Below the pieces are notes generated by a model. That model saw nothing but the letters and a program-made list of their open reading frames with translations, was not told the DNA's origin and ran no database searches. A program made the position numbers and the translations under genes. From assembly GCA_029834535.1 (NCBI GenBank), contig JAQMWT010000268.1:1-64000 (forward strand): a stretch of 64,000 nucleotides of DNA, given 5' to 3'. Within the stretch, counting starts at the first letter, position 1. The number at the start of each line of letters is the position of its first letter. This document shows, piece after piece, positions 29,005 to 39,207 of this stretch. The stretch comes from Chrysophaeum taylorii. Its lineage: Eukaryota > Sar > Pelagophyceae > Pelagomonadales > Pelagomonadaceae.

Positions 29005-30734
29005 ATATTTAGGTTGTCGAAGGGGAGGAGGTCGTCGATCTTGTGGCCCGGGCACGTGAGCTCCGCGCACGTCGGGAGGCCCATACCCTCCACCCCCTCC
29101 CAGTCGCAGACGATCCCCGTGTCGGAGGCGATGTCTTTCTGGTGGGTGTAGGCCCACGTTTCGTCCAAGGAGAGGATGCCCTCGCGGGCCGAGATGCGGA
29201 CGTATTGGAGAAAACGTTCGGCATTCCCGTGGAGGGGCCAAAAGACGGGATCCTGCGGCGCGGCGGACGTAAACATTTCCCCGGGAAATCCAACGTGGCA
29301 AAACGCGTCCAAGAGCGCCTCGTACGATATGTCTCCCCCTGCTGATCCATCGTCTTTCTCGGAATAGAGGTCCCACGAGGAAGCGAACGGCATGGATTCG
29401 CCGAGGGCTCCGGTCCGTTCCAACACCTCGTAGGCCGAAGTCGAATTGCCGCCGACCCTATCGGGGCACGAGCACATGCATTCCGATTGGGGCGTGTCCC
29501 AGCTGCACTTGTCTGGGCACCGGACGTAGCCTTGGCGCCACAGGAACTTGGAGAAGAGCAACATCTGCGACGTGGAGACCGTCTTGCCTCGAGCCTCGGC
29601 GAACTTGTTCCAGACGGGCGAGTTATCGCCCCAGTGTCCCCCAACCATTATGTGGACGGGACCGTGGAGCCTGCCGTTGAGGGCCTCGAGCAGCGCCGAG
29701 AGCTCGACGTTTCCGGAAACGTCCAAAAAACTCCGAAAATCCTCGCATTCTGGCAACGCAAAATTTCCGCCGAGCTGGCCGAGGACGTACTCGAACCGCA
29801 TCACGTACGGGAGCTTGTTGGTGTTCCAGGGGCTGCGAAGAAGTCCGTAGGGATTGGTGATGTTCGAGTACCTCCTCGCGAGCGTCAGCGCGGGCGTGTA
29901 CGCCCATATGCCCGAGGATAGGACGTGCGTTTCGTTCGAAGGATCTGCGACGCCGAACCAGTCGTCCGCAAAGATGGGGGATTTCTGCCACCCGCGCCGC
30001 GTGTGGCCGTAGATTTTCGCGTCGTACACGTAATCCCAATAATGAGCGGCGGTCGTCGAGTCCACCGCGCGCATCGACTTCTCGAGCTGCCAGGTGATGC
30101 CGACGTGGTGGTTCATGATGCCCGCGTCGTCGTGCCAGTGGTCGCAGTCGCGCTGGGCCGCGCCGTATAAATGTTCCCGGATGAGCCAGTGCGCCGACAC
30201 GTAGTCGCTTCCGTATTTCGAACGACCCTCGTCGTCGGGCACCGCGTACAGCGTCCGAAGCGCGTCAAAGTAAGCGGTGCGCTCGGAATCCGCGAGTTCG
30301 CGCAGCTCGCGCCGCACGCTCCGGACGGCGATCCTGTCCTCTACGACCACCACCTCGTCATCCCCGTACGTGACCCGGAGCTCGTAATCCCCGACCTCGG
30401 GAAACGAGATCTCGACCAACGACGCGCCCGCGACGTCGACGACGCCCTCGACCTCCCACCGCACCTCCCGGTCGCACTCGAGCCGCGTCGGCTGAGACAC
30501 GTCCGCCAGGTAGGTGTGCGGGTACAGCCCATCTCCAATAGGCCGCCCGAGCCGCCGTTCGTACGGGTTCGACACGTGCACCACTCGACAGGGTGGGGGG
30601 TCGGCGGCGGGACGAACAAGAAGAACAACCTTAAGATTAATAATATTCGTGTCGCCACTCAGGACCGCGGCGAGCACGATGGCGACGCCGAGCCCAACCA
30701 CCACCACCCTCGTGCTGCTGGCCGCCGCCGCCAT
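28815..30734 (-). CDS. Tyrosinase-family copper protein, membrane-anchored or secreted
   Basis: 639 residues from the ATG at 30734; an in-frame ATG at 30791 would add 19. I prefer the inner start because the hydrophobic signal/anchor (V-V-V-V-G-L-G-V-A-I-V-L-A-A-V-L) then sits at the N-terminus. The CuA region has H-W-L-I-R-E-H-L-Y and C-D-H-W-H-D-D-A-G-I-M-N-H-H-V-G-I-T-W. The CuB region has H-G-P-V-H-I-M-V-G-G-H and D-P-V-F-W-P-L-H-G-N-A-E-R. An N-terminal beta-rich domain (about residues 60-150) and a Cys-rich insert C-P-D-K-C-S-W-D-T...C-M-C-S-C lie outside the core. A Gly12 run is near the C-terminus. It likely oxidises phenols outside the cytosol or in the secretory path. Confidence 0.85.
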
Positions 30735-30856
30735 GCTCGAAGAAAAAAAATAAATTCCTGCCACAGACACAGACAACCAACGTGATGTCATTTTCGTCTG
30801 GTTGCTCTTCTTCTAGTGCCTAATTCATTAATAATGTAACGCCCGCCCGATATGAT

Positions 30857-32248
30857 ATGAGTCGACGAGAAGTACCCTACGTTGCAAAGTGCCCCGCGGC
30901 CTCGGCCGAGGCGATGCAAAGGGTCATCGACAACCAAGTCCGCCTTTTGCTGGTGGCGACCAACGGACCGACCGCCTTTGTGATCAAGGACGGCGACACC
31001 GCGCACCGCGTGCTCGTTGGCGCGCGCCAAACCTGCACCTGCGGTGCTGCTGCTTCTTCTTCTTCTTCGGTGTTCCGAGATGGAGCCCTCTGCGTCCACA
31101 TCGCCTTCGTCATGCTCAAGGTCCTCCGGGTCCCGCCGGACAACCCCGTCGCCTGGCAGCTCTCGCTCGTCGACGCCGAACTCGAGGCCGCGCTCGCGTC
31201 GCGCTTCGCGCTCAGAAAACCTCGCGTCGCCCCAAAAAAAACGACGCAGCGGCAAATCGATCCCGAAGAGGTCTGCCCCGTGTGCCTCGACCCCCTCGCG
31301 ACCGACCTCACCTCCTGCGGGGCCTGCGGCAACTGGATCCATTCGCGCTGCCTGCTCGACTACGCGTTCCATCGCGACGACGTCGTCGCGTGTCCGCTCT
31401 GCCGCGAACCGTGGACATCCTCCGCGCTCGCCGCGCTCCGGAGGAGGAGGCGCCGGAAGAAACGCCGCCCGCACCACCGCGTTTCCTGCGCCGAGTGCGA
31501 GGCACCAATCGTCGGCGACCTCGCGAGGTGCGCCTGGTGTCCGATCGACCTGTGCCGCGCCTGCGCTTCGAGCCACGATGCGTCTCATCCGCTCGTGAAA
31601 AAAGCGAGACCCGGCGACCAATGGGCAGTCTTTTCCTCTTCTTCTTCTTCTTCTTCTGCTTCTGCTTCGGGGAGAACCTCTCTCGGCGACCACCTCGCCG
31701 CGGCGTTGCCTCCGTCGTCGCCGTCGTCGTCGCGCTCTCGCTGCGTCGAGTGCTTAGGTCCGGAGGCGAACGCGACCTACTCCTCGTGCGGCCACGCTAC
31801 CCACCGTGCGTGCGCAGCGCGCGCCATCGACGCCGGCGTCTTCGAGTGTCCGGCCTGCGCCCAATCGACGGCCCCCGGCCTCCACGCGACGCCGGCTGCC
31901 GGGACGCGACCGCTCGCGAGACTCCGGGCCGCGACCCTGCGCCACGCCGACCACCAAGCCCGTGTCAGGGCCGCCGAGCACACCTCGGCGCGCAGGGAGG
32001 AAGCCCGACGCAAACGGGAGCTCGCCGCGCTCACCGCCGTCCGGAGAACGCGCGCCCTCGTCGACCAGAAAACTCGCGATGCCCACCACCGCCGCTTGCG
32101 CCAGACAGACGCCTCCTCCCTTGGTGGCGGTGGTGGTCCCTTCATCCTCGCTGCGACCCGTCTCCTTGCCCCGAGGCCGCCACTCACCTCGCACCCTACT
32201 GCCGTCTCCTCCTCGGGTTCGTCGTCGTCGTCGCATCTAATGTATTGA
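30857..32248 (+). CDS. ZSWIM2-type E3 ubiquitin ligase (SWIM-RING-ZZ-RING)
   Basis: 463 residues. Four zinc modules come in the order known from ZSWIM2/MEX: SWIM (C-T-C-G ... D-G-A-L-C-V-H-I-A-F-V, residues 59-95), RING (C-P-V-C-L-D-P-L ... C-G-N-W-I-H-S-R-C ... C-P-L-C, residues about 139-182), ZZ (C-A-E-C-E-A-P-I ... C-A-W-C-P-I-D-L-C-R-A-C ... H-D-A-S-H, about 214-250), and a second RING (C-V-E-C-L-G-P ... C-G-H-A-T-H-R-A-C ... C-P-A-C, about 296-337). A basic helical region and a Ser-rich tail follow. Known ZSWIM2 promotes ubiquitination and is testis/cilium-linked in animals. A tiny ATG-ATA-TGA uORF overlaps the start at 30852. Ser and Gly runs occur. Confidence 0.88.
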   Translation: MSRREVPYVAKCPAASAEAMQRVIDNQVRLLLVATNGPTAFVIKDGDTAHRVLVGARQTCTCGAAASSSSSVFRDGALCVHIAFVMLKVLRVPPDNPVAWQLSLVDAELEAALASRFALRKPRVAPKKTTQRQIDPEEVCPVCLDPLATDLTSCGACGNWIHSRCLLDYAFHRDDVVACPLCREPWTSSALAALRRRRRRKKRRPHHRVSCAECEAPIVGDLARCAWCPIDLCRACASSHDASHPLVKKARPGDQWAVFSSSSSSSSASASGRTSLGDHLAAALPPSSPSSSRSRCVECLGPEANATYSSCGHATHRACAARAIDAGVFECPACAQSTAPGLHATPAAGTRPLARLRAATLRHADHQARVRAAEHTSARREEARRKRELAALTAVRRTRALVDQKTRDAHHRRLRQTDASSLGGGGGPFILAATRLLAPRPPLTSHPTAVSSSGSSSSSHLMY

Positions 32249-32558
32249 TGATGATGATGATGACGATGATGATGATCAAGTGTGTCTATCTATTCCCCTC
32301 CTTCATCGCTGGTGATAGTGATGGGAGGCTCTCGGGGCTGTTCGCGAGCCGCAGCAGTGTCAACGTGCGCACAAGACGACTACGACAAATTTCATGTGCC
32401 TCGCTGAGGTGGTGCGCGCTCTAGGAAGAGCCCCACGAGATGATGATAGAAGAACGTTCTCGACGACGACGGGCGCTGCGCTGCGCTGCAGCGCTGCCCT
32501 GCCCTGCCCTGCCGGGGAGTCTCCTCGCCGCGGCATTTTTGATTTTTCCAGTAGCTAC
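32249..32558. other. Intergenic stretch with TGATGA microsatellite
   Basis: (TGA)n with interruptions at 32247-32276, and a CTGCCCTGCC-rich segment near 32500. No gene is seen. Confidence 0.5.
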
Positions 32559-33272
32559 TCAAGAGATTGCCCCCCCCGGACAAGGACTCGTCGGGCGCCA
32601 AGGCCCGCCGCGGAATCTCCCGCACCGGTGGCGGACGTGGATCGAGGCGGTCGACGCGGTCGCGCGCCACGTCCAGAGCTTGTAGCGCCGCGAGGAGCAG
32701 AGCGTGCCGATTGCCATGGCCTCGAACGCTATCGCGGCTTTCCATGCCAAAATTTTTGTCGAGCGGACGCCAGCGTGCACGGTGGCCGCGTGGTCCAGCA
32801 AACAAGCGACCCCTACCGTCACGAAGAATGCCCCGCACCCGCGCCAGAAAACGTTCAAAGCAAGCGCGGGCCGCACCACCCGCACCCCCGACACGACGGC
32901 GACCACCCAGAAAGCCAGACCCTTGGCGAGCCAGACCACCTGCGAGCGCCGGAGCGCGAGGGCGACGCACACCGCACCAAAGGTCGCCGCCGTCCCGCGC
33001 GCGAGCCTGAAGAGCAGTCGAATGCGCGTCGCGTCCGTCGGGAGCACCCCCCCAAGCAGCGGAAAGACTGTCGTAAACGAGAGCGCCCAGCACGCGAAGT
33101 AGGCGTGAGAATCTGCCGGCGCGACGACAATCCCAACGGTCGCGACCATCGTGATCGCCGTCGCGCGCAGCAACATGAGCGTCCCACACCGCATGCGATG
33201 ACGCCGTCGCGTCGACACATACATCCCCAGCGCCTCGTCCTCGTCGACGCGCTCCGTATCGACGGTCAGCAT
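32559..33272 (-). CDS. Multi-pass membrane protein, unknown
   Basis: 237 residues. After a short charged N-terminus, about six hydrophobic segments follow: T-L-M-L-L-R-A-T-A-I-T-M-V-A-T-V-G, A-Y-F-A-C-W-A-L-S-F-T-T-V-F-P-L-L, T-A-A-T-F-G-A-V-C-V-A-L-A-L, V-V-W-L-A-K-G-L-A-F-W-V-V-A-V-V-S-G-V, a G-A-F-F-V-T-V-G-V-A-C-L-L segment and A-A-I-A-F-E-A-M-A-I-G-T-L-C. The C-terminus is Arg/Ser/Pro-rich and soluble. No family is recognised. Codon use and length support a real gene. Confidence 0.6.
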   Translation of the reverse strand: MLTVDTERVDEDEALGMYVSTRRRHRMRCGTLMLLRATAITMVATVGIVVAPADSHAYFACWALSFTTVFPLLGGVLPTDATRIRLLFRLARGTAATFGAVCVALALRRSQVVWLAKGLAFWVVAVVSGVRVVRPALALNVFWRGCGAFFVTVGVACLLDHAATVHAGVRSTKILAWKAAIAFEAMAIGTLCSSRRYKLWTWRATASTASIHVRHRCGRFRGGPWRPTSPCPGGAIS

Positions 33273-33644
33273 GATGCTTCAAGACATCATCTCGAAGGCG
33301 ACCAGCTTCAAGACGTGTCGCAGGCGGCGCAGGTTGACGGCGAGCTACGTGGATACATACAATAACAAGTCCCAATTTAAGTTTCCTATAAGTTGTCCGG
33401 CACAACGCATCTTTGGATTTTTTTGAGTCAAGCAAAGAAAAGAAATGAAAAGCCCCCCCCCCCCTGTAATATAATGCTCGCGAATCGGGGTCCAGAACTA
33501 AAGTTTTGATGCGGCGTTACTGGTGGACTGATGTTCAGCGCGCCTAATAACAAACAGGTTCCCCCCTCCCTTTCGCCCGGCAAGCGCCTAGTCAGGGACG
33601 GACTCGCCTCTTCGCTCGCTGGCGCCCCCGCCGGCAGCCTTACT
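33273..33644. other. Intergenic stretch, no gene seen
   Basis: Contains a C11 run near 33455 and otherwise nothing recognisable. Confidence 0.5.
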
Positions 33645-33990
33645 AGCTAATTTCGGACCTCTCCGACAGAGAAAAATCACACAGTTTGGGTAGAGGCGAG
33701 GGACGAGTACGCGTTGATGGCGGACCGCCACTGCGCGCGGTCTTCTTATACGAGGTCGTGCCACGAGTTGAAGGGGATGTCGCATTTTCTTCCAGAGCGC
33801 CTTCGCGAAGGAAGACATCCCGCCAGGTTTTGCGAACAACTCTTCCTTCTTCTCGTCGCGTCGCAGGCCGCGGACGTTTTGGTCCACGAACAATCGACCC
33901 GTCCGGCGCGAACCCCATCCCAGCGCAGACTTTCCGGGTGCTAACCGCCGGCATTCATCGTCTTTGGAGATATAGAGAGCGCGCCCAATA
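33645..33990 (-). mobile_element. Decayed LINE 3' fragment
   Basis: The minus strand shows the same RT tail as at 6862-7150 (K-C-D-I-P-F-N-S-W-H-D-L, then D-R-A-Q-W-R-S-A-I-N-A). Upstream sequence of the W-D-G-V-R-A-G-R type is here broken across frames, with at least one stop and one frameshift. The 3' UTR hairpin is deleted, and only GGAGAGGTCCGAAATTAGC remains of the tail. It is older than the copy at 6862. Confidence 0.7.
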
Positions 33991-34208
33991 CCCTCCAAAA
34001 CCGCTTCGGCATCATGTTCCTTCGCGCCGCCTCCCTCGCCGTACGCCCGGACACGCTTGTTCGTTCGCTGGCGTCCTTGCAGGCATTCGTCGTCTTGGGC
34101 TATCCTTACTACTAATCGACAGATGTTTGTCTGTTTGTCTGTTTGTTTGTTTGTCTTTAAATGTCGACTGCTAAGAGGGGGGTGGGTGTGGGGAGCATGG
34201 GATGTGGG

Positions 34209-34318
34209 TGGTTTGTGGGGTAGATGTGCCTGACGGGCGGAGATAAGTACGCGGGACCTAGTCGGGGGCATCGCCGAGGCGTGGGGCAGGCGAAGAGACG
34301 ACGGGCCCCGCCCGTCCC
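34209..34318 (+). repeat. Dispersed repeat B, copy 1
   Basis: Contains GGCGGAGATAAGTACGCGGG and, further on, GGGGCAGGC-GAA-ACGGGCCCCGCCCG. Related copies lie at 36658-36765 and (shorter) 53384-53446. Two of the three adjoin Helitron fragments, so it may be Helitron-borne. Confidence 0.65.
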
Positions 34319-35030
34319 GCGAATTAGGGTAAGGATCAAGTAGGCCCGCGAGCCAGGCAGGCATTGATCCTCCAATCCGTCTATGGCGACCTCGCAGACT
34401 GTTTCCACGACCCGCGGCGGCTCTTTCAGCGCGCCATTCTCACGCCCCGTCGAAACGATGTTGTCGACGCTGACAACGCGCGCATGAACGCGGCCTTTTT
34501 TTCCCGGAGACGAGGCGTCGGAGTTCTTTTCTGCCGACTAGGTTGGGTCGGAAGACGACGCCTCGCTCTCAAGAGTCGAGTTTTGAACCCTGACAACCAA
34601 CGACATGCTGACTTTGATCTCGAGCTTAAAGTCTTCGCAACCTCGACCCGTCGTACGGCCACTGCAACGGCACCCGATACATCATCGATAGTGTCGTGTC
34701 ACCGAGGCTCCTCCAACCTGTATCCCTCAAGCCCCACCGACGCCAAACGATCAACAAGAGCCAGATGCAGACGCCCCGCAAGGTCGGCGTCCTCTTGCCC
34801 AAGCCCGTCTTCTGCCACGTCCAGCTCTACGTGGCTCTCTGTCGATCGGCAACCTCGATATGCTCTTCTTAGTCGACGACTCCACCCTACCCCTGTGCTA
34901 CGCAATACCGATAAGCCCCTCCCGGCGTCTACACGCGCACTGTGAACTTACTGGACCGTGAACTTACGGGGTGGTGGATTGGATCGTGAACTGGAACTTA
35001 CTGGCTTGCACCTGTCCATCGTAAGTTGCT
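34318..35030 (+). mobile_element. Helitron-type (PIF1-like) helicase fragment, copy 1
   Basis: Translates to the C-terminal region of a Helitron helicase: Y-G-D-L-A-D-C-F-H-D-P-R-R-L-F-Q-R-A-I-L-T-P, then N-D-V-V-D-A-D-N-A-R-M. In shifted frames it gives E-F-F-S-A-D, and near 34750 I-N-K-S-Q-M-Q-T-P-R-K-V-G-V-L-L-P-K-P-V-F-C-H followed by Q-L-Y-V-A-L-C-R, the motif VI region. Several frameshifts and an in-frame TAG after F-F-S-A-D make it dead. It is preceded by a (TGTT/TGTC)n run (34112-34160) and followed by GTGAACTTACTGG repeats. Full Helitron ends (5' TC, 3' CTRR hairpin) were not found. Confidence 0.75.
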
Positions 35031-35129
35031 TTACTCCGCTCTTCTTTGCCCCCTTCCCCGCTCTGCCCCTTAACCTTCGCGTTTACTCCTTACCCTGATC
35101 GCCGACTCCGGTTGCGATGGAGGACGGTG

Positions 35130-35455
35130 CCTCATGAATCCTGAGCCTTGCGAGGGCATCCGCCCTCCCGGCGTAGGTTGGCACCTATTCGCCTCCCGGG
35201 CGGGCCGGTTGGCAGCCGGAACGTTCGCAGTGGGACAGGGTATGGCCGGGGGGCGAAGACGGAAGGTTATCGACGAGTTGGTTGTCAGTCACATCGCGGT
35301 CTCCTCGTCGCATGGCGACAAGCTTGATGGTGACTCTCCGCCGACCGACCTTTCGGCGCTCCTCGTCTACAGGCCCGTGATTCCGGACTGGCACCTGTCG
35401 GTCCGGCCTGGCTCCCATGCTCGGGAGAGGTCTGAAGTTAGTTAGTTAGTTAGTT
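35130..35455 (+). mobile_element. SINE-like repeat with LINE 3' tail, copy 1
   Basis: About 300 bp ending in the shared hairpin (GGCACCTGTCGGTCCGGCC), CCTGGCTCCCATGC and (GTTA)4. It is nearly identical to 49817-50112 (two residue differences over 78 when translated) and similar to 48919-49187. Unlike the LINE fragments it lacks the RT tail. A short open frame ending in S-E-V-S runs into the tail in all three copies. No clear Pol III A/B boxes were found, so it may be a LINE 3' piece of another subfamily instead of a true SINE. Confidence 0.7.
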
Positions 35456-35611
35456 ACTCCTAAACCCTTTATTTTGACCCTTACCCGAAAAGAGTGACCC
35501 TAGACCCCTTTTTTGTACCGTTGTACAACTTCACACCCGCCGTTTGCCACGTACCACCGTAACGGTTTGTGGCGATCGGTTCTTTATCCTAACTACTAAT
35601 CGACAGATGTT

Positions 35612-35646
<35 letters not shown>

Positions 35647-35654
35647 TTGTCCCT

Positions 35655-36560
35655 CGATTTAGGGTAAGGATCAGGTAGGCGCGAGAGTAAGGATCATGTA
35701 GGCCCACGAGGCAGCCATTGATCCTCGAAGCCGTCTACGGCGACCTCGCAGACTATTTCCACGACCCGCGGCGGCTCTTTTAGCCAGCGCGCCATTCTTA
35801 CGCCCCGTTGAAACGATGTTGTCGATGCTGACAACGCGCGCATGACCGCGGCCTTTTTTTCCCGAAGACGAGGCGTCGGAGTTCTTTTCGGCCGACTAGG
35901 TTGGGTCGGAAGCCGACGCCTCGCTCTTTACAGTCGAGTTTTCAACTCCCTGACAACCAACGGCATGCTGACTTTGATCGCGAGCTTAAAGTCTTCGCAA
36001 CCTCGACCCGTCGCACGGCCACTGCAACGGTACCAGATACATCATCGATAGTGTCGTGTCACCGAGGCTCCTCCAACCTGTATCCCTCAAGCCCCACCGA
36101 CGCCAAACGATCACCAAGAGCCAGGGCCAGACGCCCCGCGAGGTCGGCGTCCTCTTGGCGAAGCCCGTCTTCTGCCACGTCCAGCTCTACGTGGCTCTCT
36201 GTCGATCGGCAACCCCGAGGATATCCTCTTCTGAGTCGACGACTCCACCCTACCCGCACGTTGCGCAATACCGATAAGCCCTCCGGCGTCTACACGCGCA
36301 CTGGTGAACTTCCCAGTGCACCGCAACTGTTGAGATGGTACTAGGTGTTGAGTGCCCAGGTGACTAACTGGACCAGGTGAACAACTGGACCAGGTGAACT
36401 CTGGGGTGTTTAGAGTCTCAAAGGTTGCGGCGCGTGGCATCCAGCTTCCTGGGACAAGGGCATGCGACTGCCCGCTCTGCAGGCAGGGTGTGCTGCACGC
36501 AGGAGTTACGCCGGAAACCATTAAGGGGTATTAGGATAGTGTGAACTTACTGGCTGCACC
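35655..36560 (+). mobile_element. Helitron-type helicase fragment, copy 2
   Basis: Same content as copy 1: L-A-D-Y-F-H-D-P-R-R-L-F, the N-D-V-V-D-A-D-N-A-R-M block (35810-35850), the F-F-S-A-D segment with the same in-frame TAG (about 35898), and motif VI words Q-L-Y-V-A-L-C-R (about 36180-36210). It is very close to copy 3 over 35790-36060. Downstream are irregular ACTGGACCAGGTGAAC repeats. It is preceded by (TGTC)n at 35607-35650. Confidence 0.75.
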
Positions 36561-36657
36561 TGTCCTCACTGCGACCGATTTATGTTTGTTTGTCTGTTTG
36601 TCTGTCTTAAATCGCTCTACTGCCGGCATGGGTGTGGTCATGTAAGCTGATGTGCAG

Positions 36658-36765
36658 TGGGTTTGTGGGGCGTTTATGGTGGCTGATGGCGGAGCATAAG
36701 TACGCGGGACCCGGTCAGGTCATCGCCGGCGCGGGGCAGGCAAGAAGGACGGGCCCCGCCCGCGT
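36658..36765 (+). repeat. Dispersed repeat B, copy 2
   Basis: GGCGGAGCATAAGTACGCGGG...GGGGCAGGCAAGAAGGACGGGCCCCGCCCG, matching 34209-34318. It lies between Helitron copy 2 and the LINE-related fragment. Confidence 0.65.
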
Positions 36766-36869
36766 GTCGCGCCGCCGCCGACGCGTGAAGCGGCACGTCC
36801 TGCTGGGATCGGGCGGCCTGGGCGGGGTTCCCGGCGCGGCGACGCCCGAGGGCGGTGAGGGCACAGCAG

Positions 36870-37640
36870 CCCGGCTCTAATGCGTTGGCGATCCCCACTC
36901 ACGGTAGATGCGGCGAGTTTGGGCCGCCTTGCTCTGTGGAGTTGGCGCAGCAGCTTGCCACCCAGGTTCGCGCAGCTGCGCTCTGCGCATGTTTGGCGTG
37001 GCGCCTCGCGCTGGCCTCACCGAAGGCCCCAGCCACGAGGCCGGCGACGGTGCCGTAGCTACGTAGCCGCTGTTCGACAGGGCCCAAGAAGCCAGGCGGT
37101 GGTGCTGTACCCGGCTGGGGGATGATGGCGTCGATGCCGCGGGCGTGAGCGAGGTATTCGAGTGGACTTGCGCTGCGCCGATCGACAGGCGACGGTGGAG
37201 GGATGGAGGGCGTGGGCGGTGTACAACGAACCCCAAGCGAGGGTTTTGATGCCGTAGAGTTGCTCCTGTTGTCCAGCGTGGTGAGGATGTCTGGGACGAC
37301 TTGACGTCGGGCGAGATTGCCTCGGTACCGGCCGTAGAGGCGCGTGCGAATGGTAGGGGCGACGACGTCAGCAAAGATGCCGAAAACCTCGGACAGGGCT
37401 GGGATGCCGGCCTCTTTGACGCTGCCGTGGACGCAGTCGAGCTGGCCGTCATGCCAGGTGGTCCGCGCTCCTCCGCGGTTGACAAGGTTGGCCTGCGTGA
37501 GAAGCACCTTGCCGTGAGCGTCGAGAACGACGTCAGTGCCCAGAATGCGAGTGCCCACGAGGCCCAAACAAGCTGGAGATGGGTAGCCAAAGTACTGGGC
37601 ACACATCTCAGCCCAGCAGCGGTTGGGGATTTGAAGGCCA
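36870..37640 (-). mobile_element. Fragment of a second non-LTR retrotransposon family (probable)
   Basis: The minus strand has a frame of about 235 residues: L-G-L-V-G-T-R-I-L-G-T-D, then H-D-G-Q-L-D-C-V-H-G-S-V-K-E-A-G, P-L-E-Y-L-A-H-A-R-G-I-D, and G-P-V-E-Q-R-L-R-S-Y-G-T-V-A-G-L-V-A-G-A-F-G-E-A-S. The last block resembles the region after the RT in some protist non-LTR elements, as I recall them. No RT catalytic motif is present, so this is a 3' piece. It separates two Helitron copies. An unknown host gene is the alternative. Confidence 0.4.
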
Positions 37641-37680
37641 GAGCTGGGCCACGAGCTGATGAACGTGGTCGAGAAGCGAT

Positions 37681-38345
37681 CTGTTTGTCTGTCCCTCGAT
37701 TTAGGGTAAGGATCAGGTAGGCGCGAGAGTAAGGATCAGGTAGGCGCGAGAGCCAGACAGTGACCCTCCAAGCCGTCTACGGCGACCTCGCAGACTATTT
37801 CCACGAGCCGCGGCGGCTCTTTCGGCGCGCCATTCTCACGCCCCGTCGAAACGATGTTGTCGATGCTGACAACGCGCGCATGACCGCGGCCTTTTTTTCC
37901 CGAAGACGAGGCGTCGGAGTTCTTTTCGGCCGACTAGGTTGGGTCGGAAGCCGACGCCTCGCTCTTTACAGTCGAGTTTTCAACTCCCTGACAACCAACG
38001 GCATGCTGACTTTGATCGCGAGCTTAAAGTCTTCGCAACCTCGACCCGTCGCACGGCCACTGCAACGGTACCAGATACATGATCGATCGTGTCGTTGTCA
38101 CCGAGGCTCCTCCAACCTGTATCCCTTAAGGCCCGCCTACGCCAAACGATCAACAAGAGCCAGGACCAGACGCCCCGCGAGGTCGGCGTCCTCTTGCCCA
38201 CAAGCCCGTCTTCTGCCACGTCCAGCTCTACGTGGCTCTCTGTCGATCGGCATCCCCGAGGATATACTCATCTGGTCGACGACTCCACCCTACCCCACAC
38301 GTGCTGCGCAATACCGATAAGCGCCCTTTCCGGCGTCTACACGCG
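37681..38345 (+). mobile_element. Helitron-type helicase fragment, copy 3
   Basis: Same helicase blocks as copies 1 and 2, in the same order and with the same in-frame TAG after F-F-S-A-D (about 37935). It runs from a short TGTTTGTCTGTC stub through I-N-K-S-Q-D-Q-T-P-R and L-Y-V-A-L-C-R. Over the helicase it is almost identical to copy 2, which suggests recent duplication or gene conversion. Confidence 0.75.
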
Positions 38346-38490
38346 CACTGTAGGTGAACTTACTGGGACCAGGTGTACTTACTGGGGTTGGAGATTGGGA
38401 CTAGGTGAGCTGAGTGACCAGGTGAACTTACTGGGACCAGGTGAACTAACTGGGACCAGGTGAGCTAACTGGGACCAGGTGAACTAACTG
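38345..38490 (+). repeat. Minisatellite of about 20-bp units after Helitron copy 3
   Basis: Units of the type ACTGGGACCAGGTGAACTA, at least six with small changes. Shorter versions follow copies 1 (34930-34990) and 2 (36340-36400), so the array belongs to the element. Confidence 0.75.
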
Positions 38491-38610
38491 GGGTGTTTAG
38501 AGTAAACTCAAGGGTTGGCGGCGCGTGCGGATCAAAGCAGCTTGGATTGGCGGGGGTGAGAGCGACGAGCTCAAAGGAGAGTGGGGTGTGTGGGTGTGAG
38601 CACGAGTGGG
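38487..38610 (-). repeat. Dispersed repeat A, inverted copy
   Basis: The reverse complement matches 193-310 and 18617-18716 (CCGCCAATCCAAGCTGCTTTG, GAGTTTACTC). It lies downstream of the Helitron minisatellite, linking repeat A to this family. Confidence 0.65.
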
Positions 38611-39207
38611 TTTACGCCGAACTTACTAGGGTTAGAGATTGGGACTAGGTGAACTTACTGGCCTGCACTTGTTCGACTTTAAAGGAGGTTTCGGTTTGCC
38701 ACCCTAAAAAAAATTGGGTTGCCGTAAACTAACAATTGCGTGTTCTCCAAGGCGTCGTCAACGATGGTGAGAGCGGGCAATGCGGCGCTCCTGATTTTCG
38801 CGAACGCGAGCGCTGTTGGCCACCAAAAATTTTCAAAGCAAACGCGAGATTTTATATTTGGGTGGCATCAAAGTCCCTGTCGCAACATAAAGTTATCCTC
38901 GCGAGAGAGGGATAGCAGCAACAACCACCCTGTTCGCGGGTTATCAGACGCAACTAGGATCCTACACTGTCGCCTTGGCAGGTGGCGAGCAATGCTGTAG
39001 GACCACGGATGCTTTTGCGATGGTGTCATAAAATGCTGCAGCGGTCGCCGAGGGAGGGACGCGCGCTAGGATAGAAGAACGGAGGAAAACCAAGACGCCG
39101 CACCACAGAGGTGTATGTTTGTTTTGTCGTCGTCGTCGTAATCGTCGTCGTCGTCGGGGCGAAAGAAAGTAAAGTGAGGGCGCCCCCCTTCCAGGCAGGC
39201 AGGGGCG
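38611..39207. other. Intergenic stretch, no gene supported
   Basis: An 86-codon open frame at 38740-39000 has no recognisable feature. CGTCGTCGTCG repeats occur at 39128-39158. Nothing else is seen. Confidence 0.4.

Noticed and set aside
38345-38490. CRISPR-like or regulatory array of 20-bp units
   Set aside because: Units are contiguous and degenerate, and occur after each Helitron copy.
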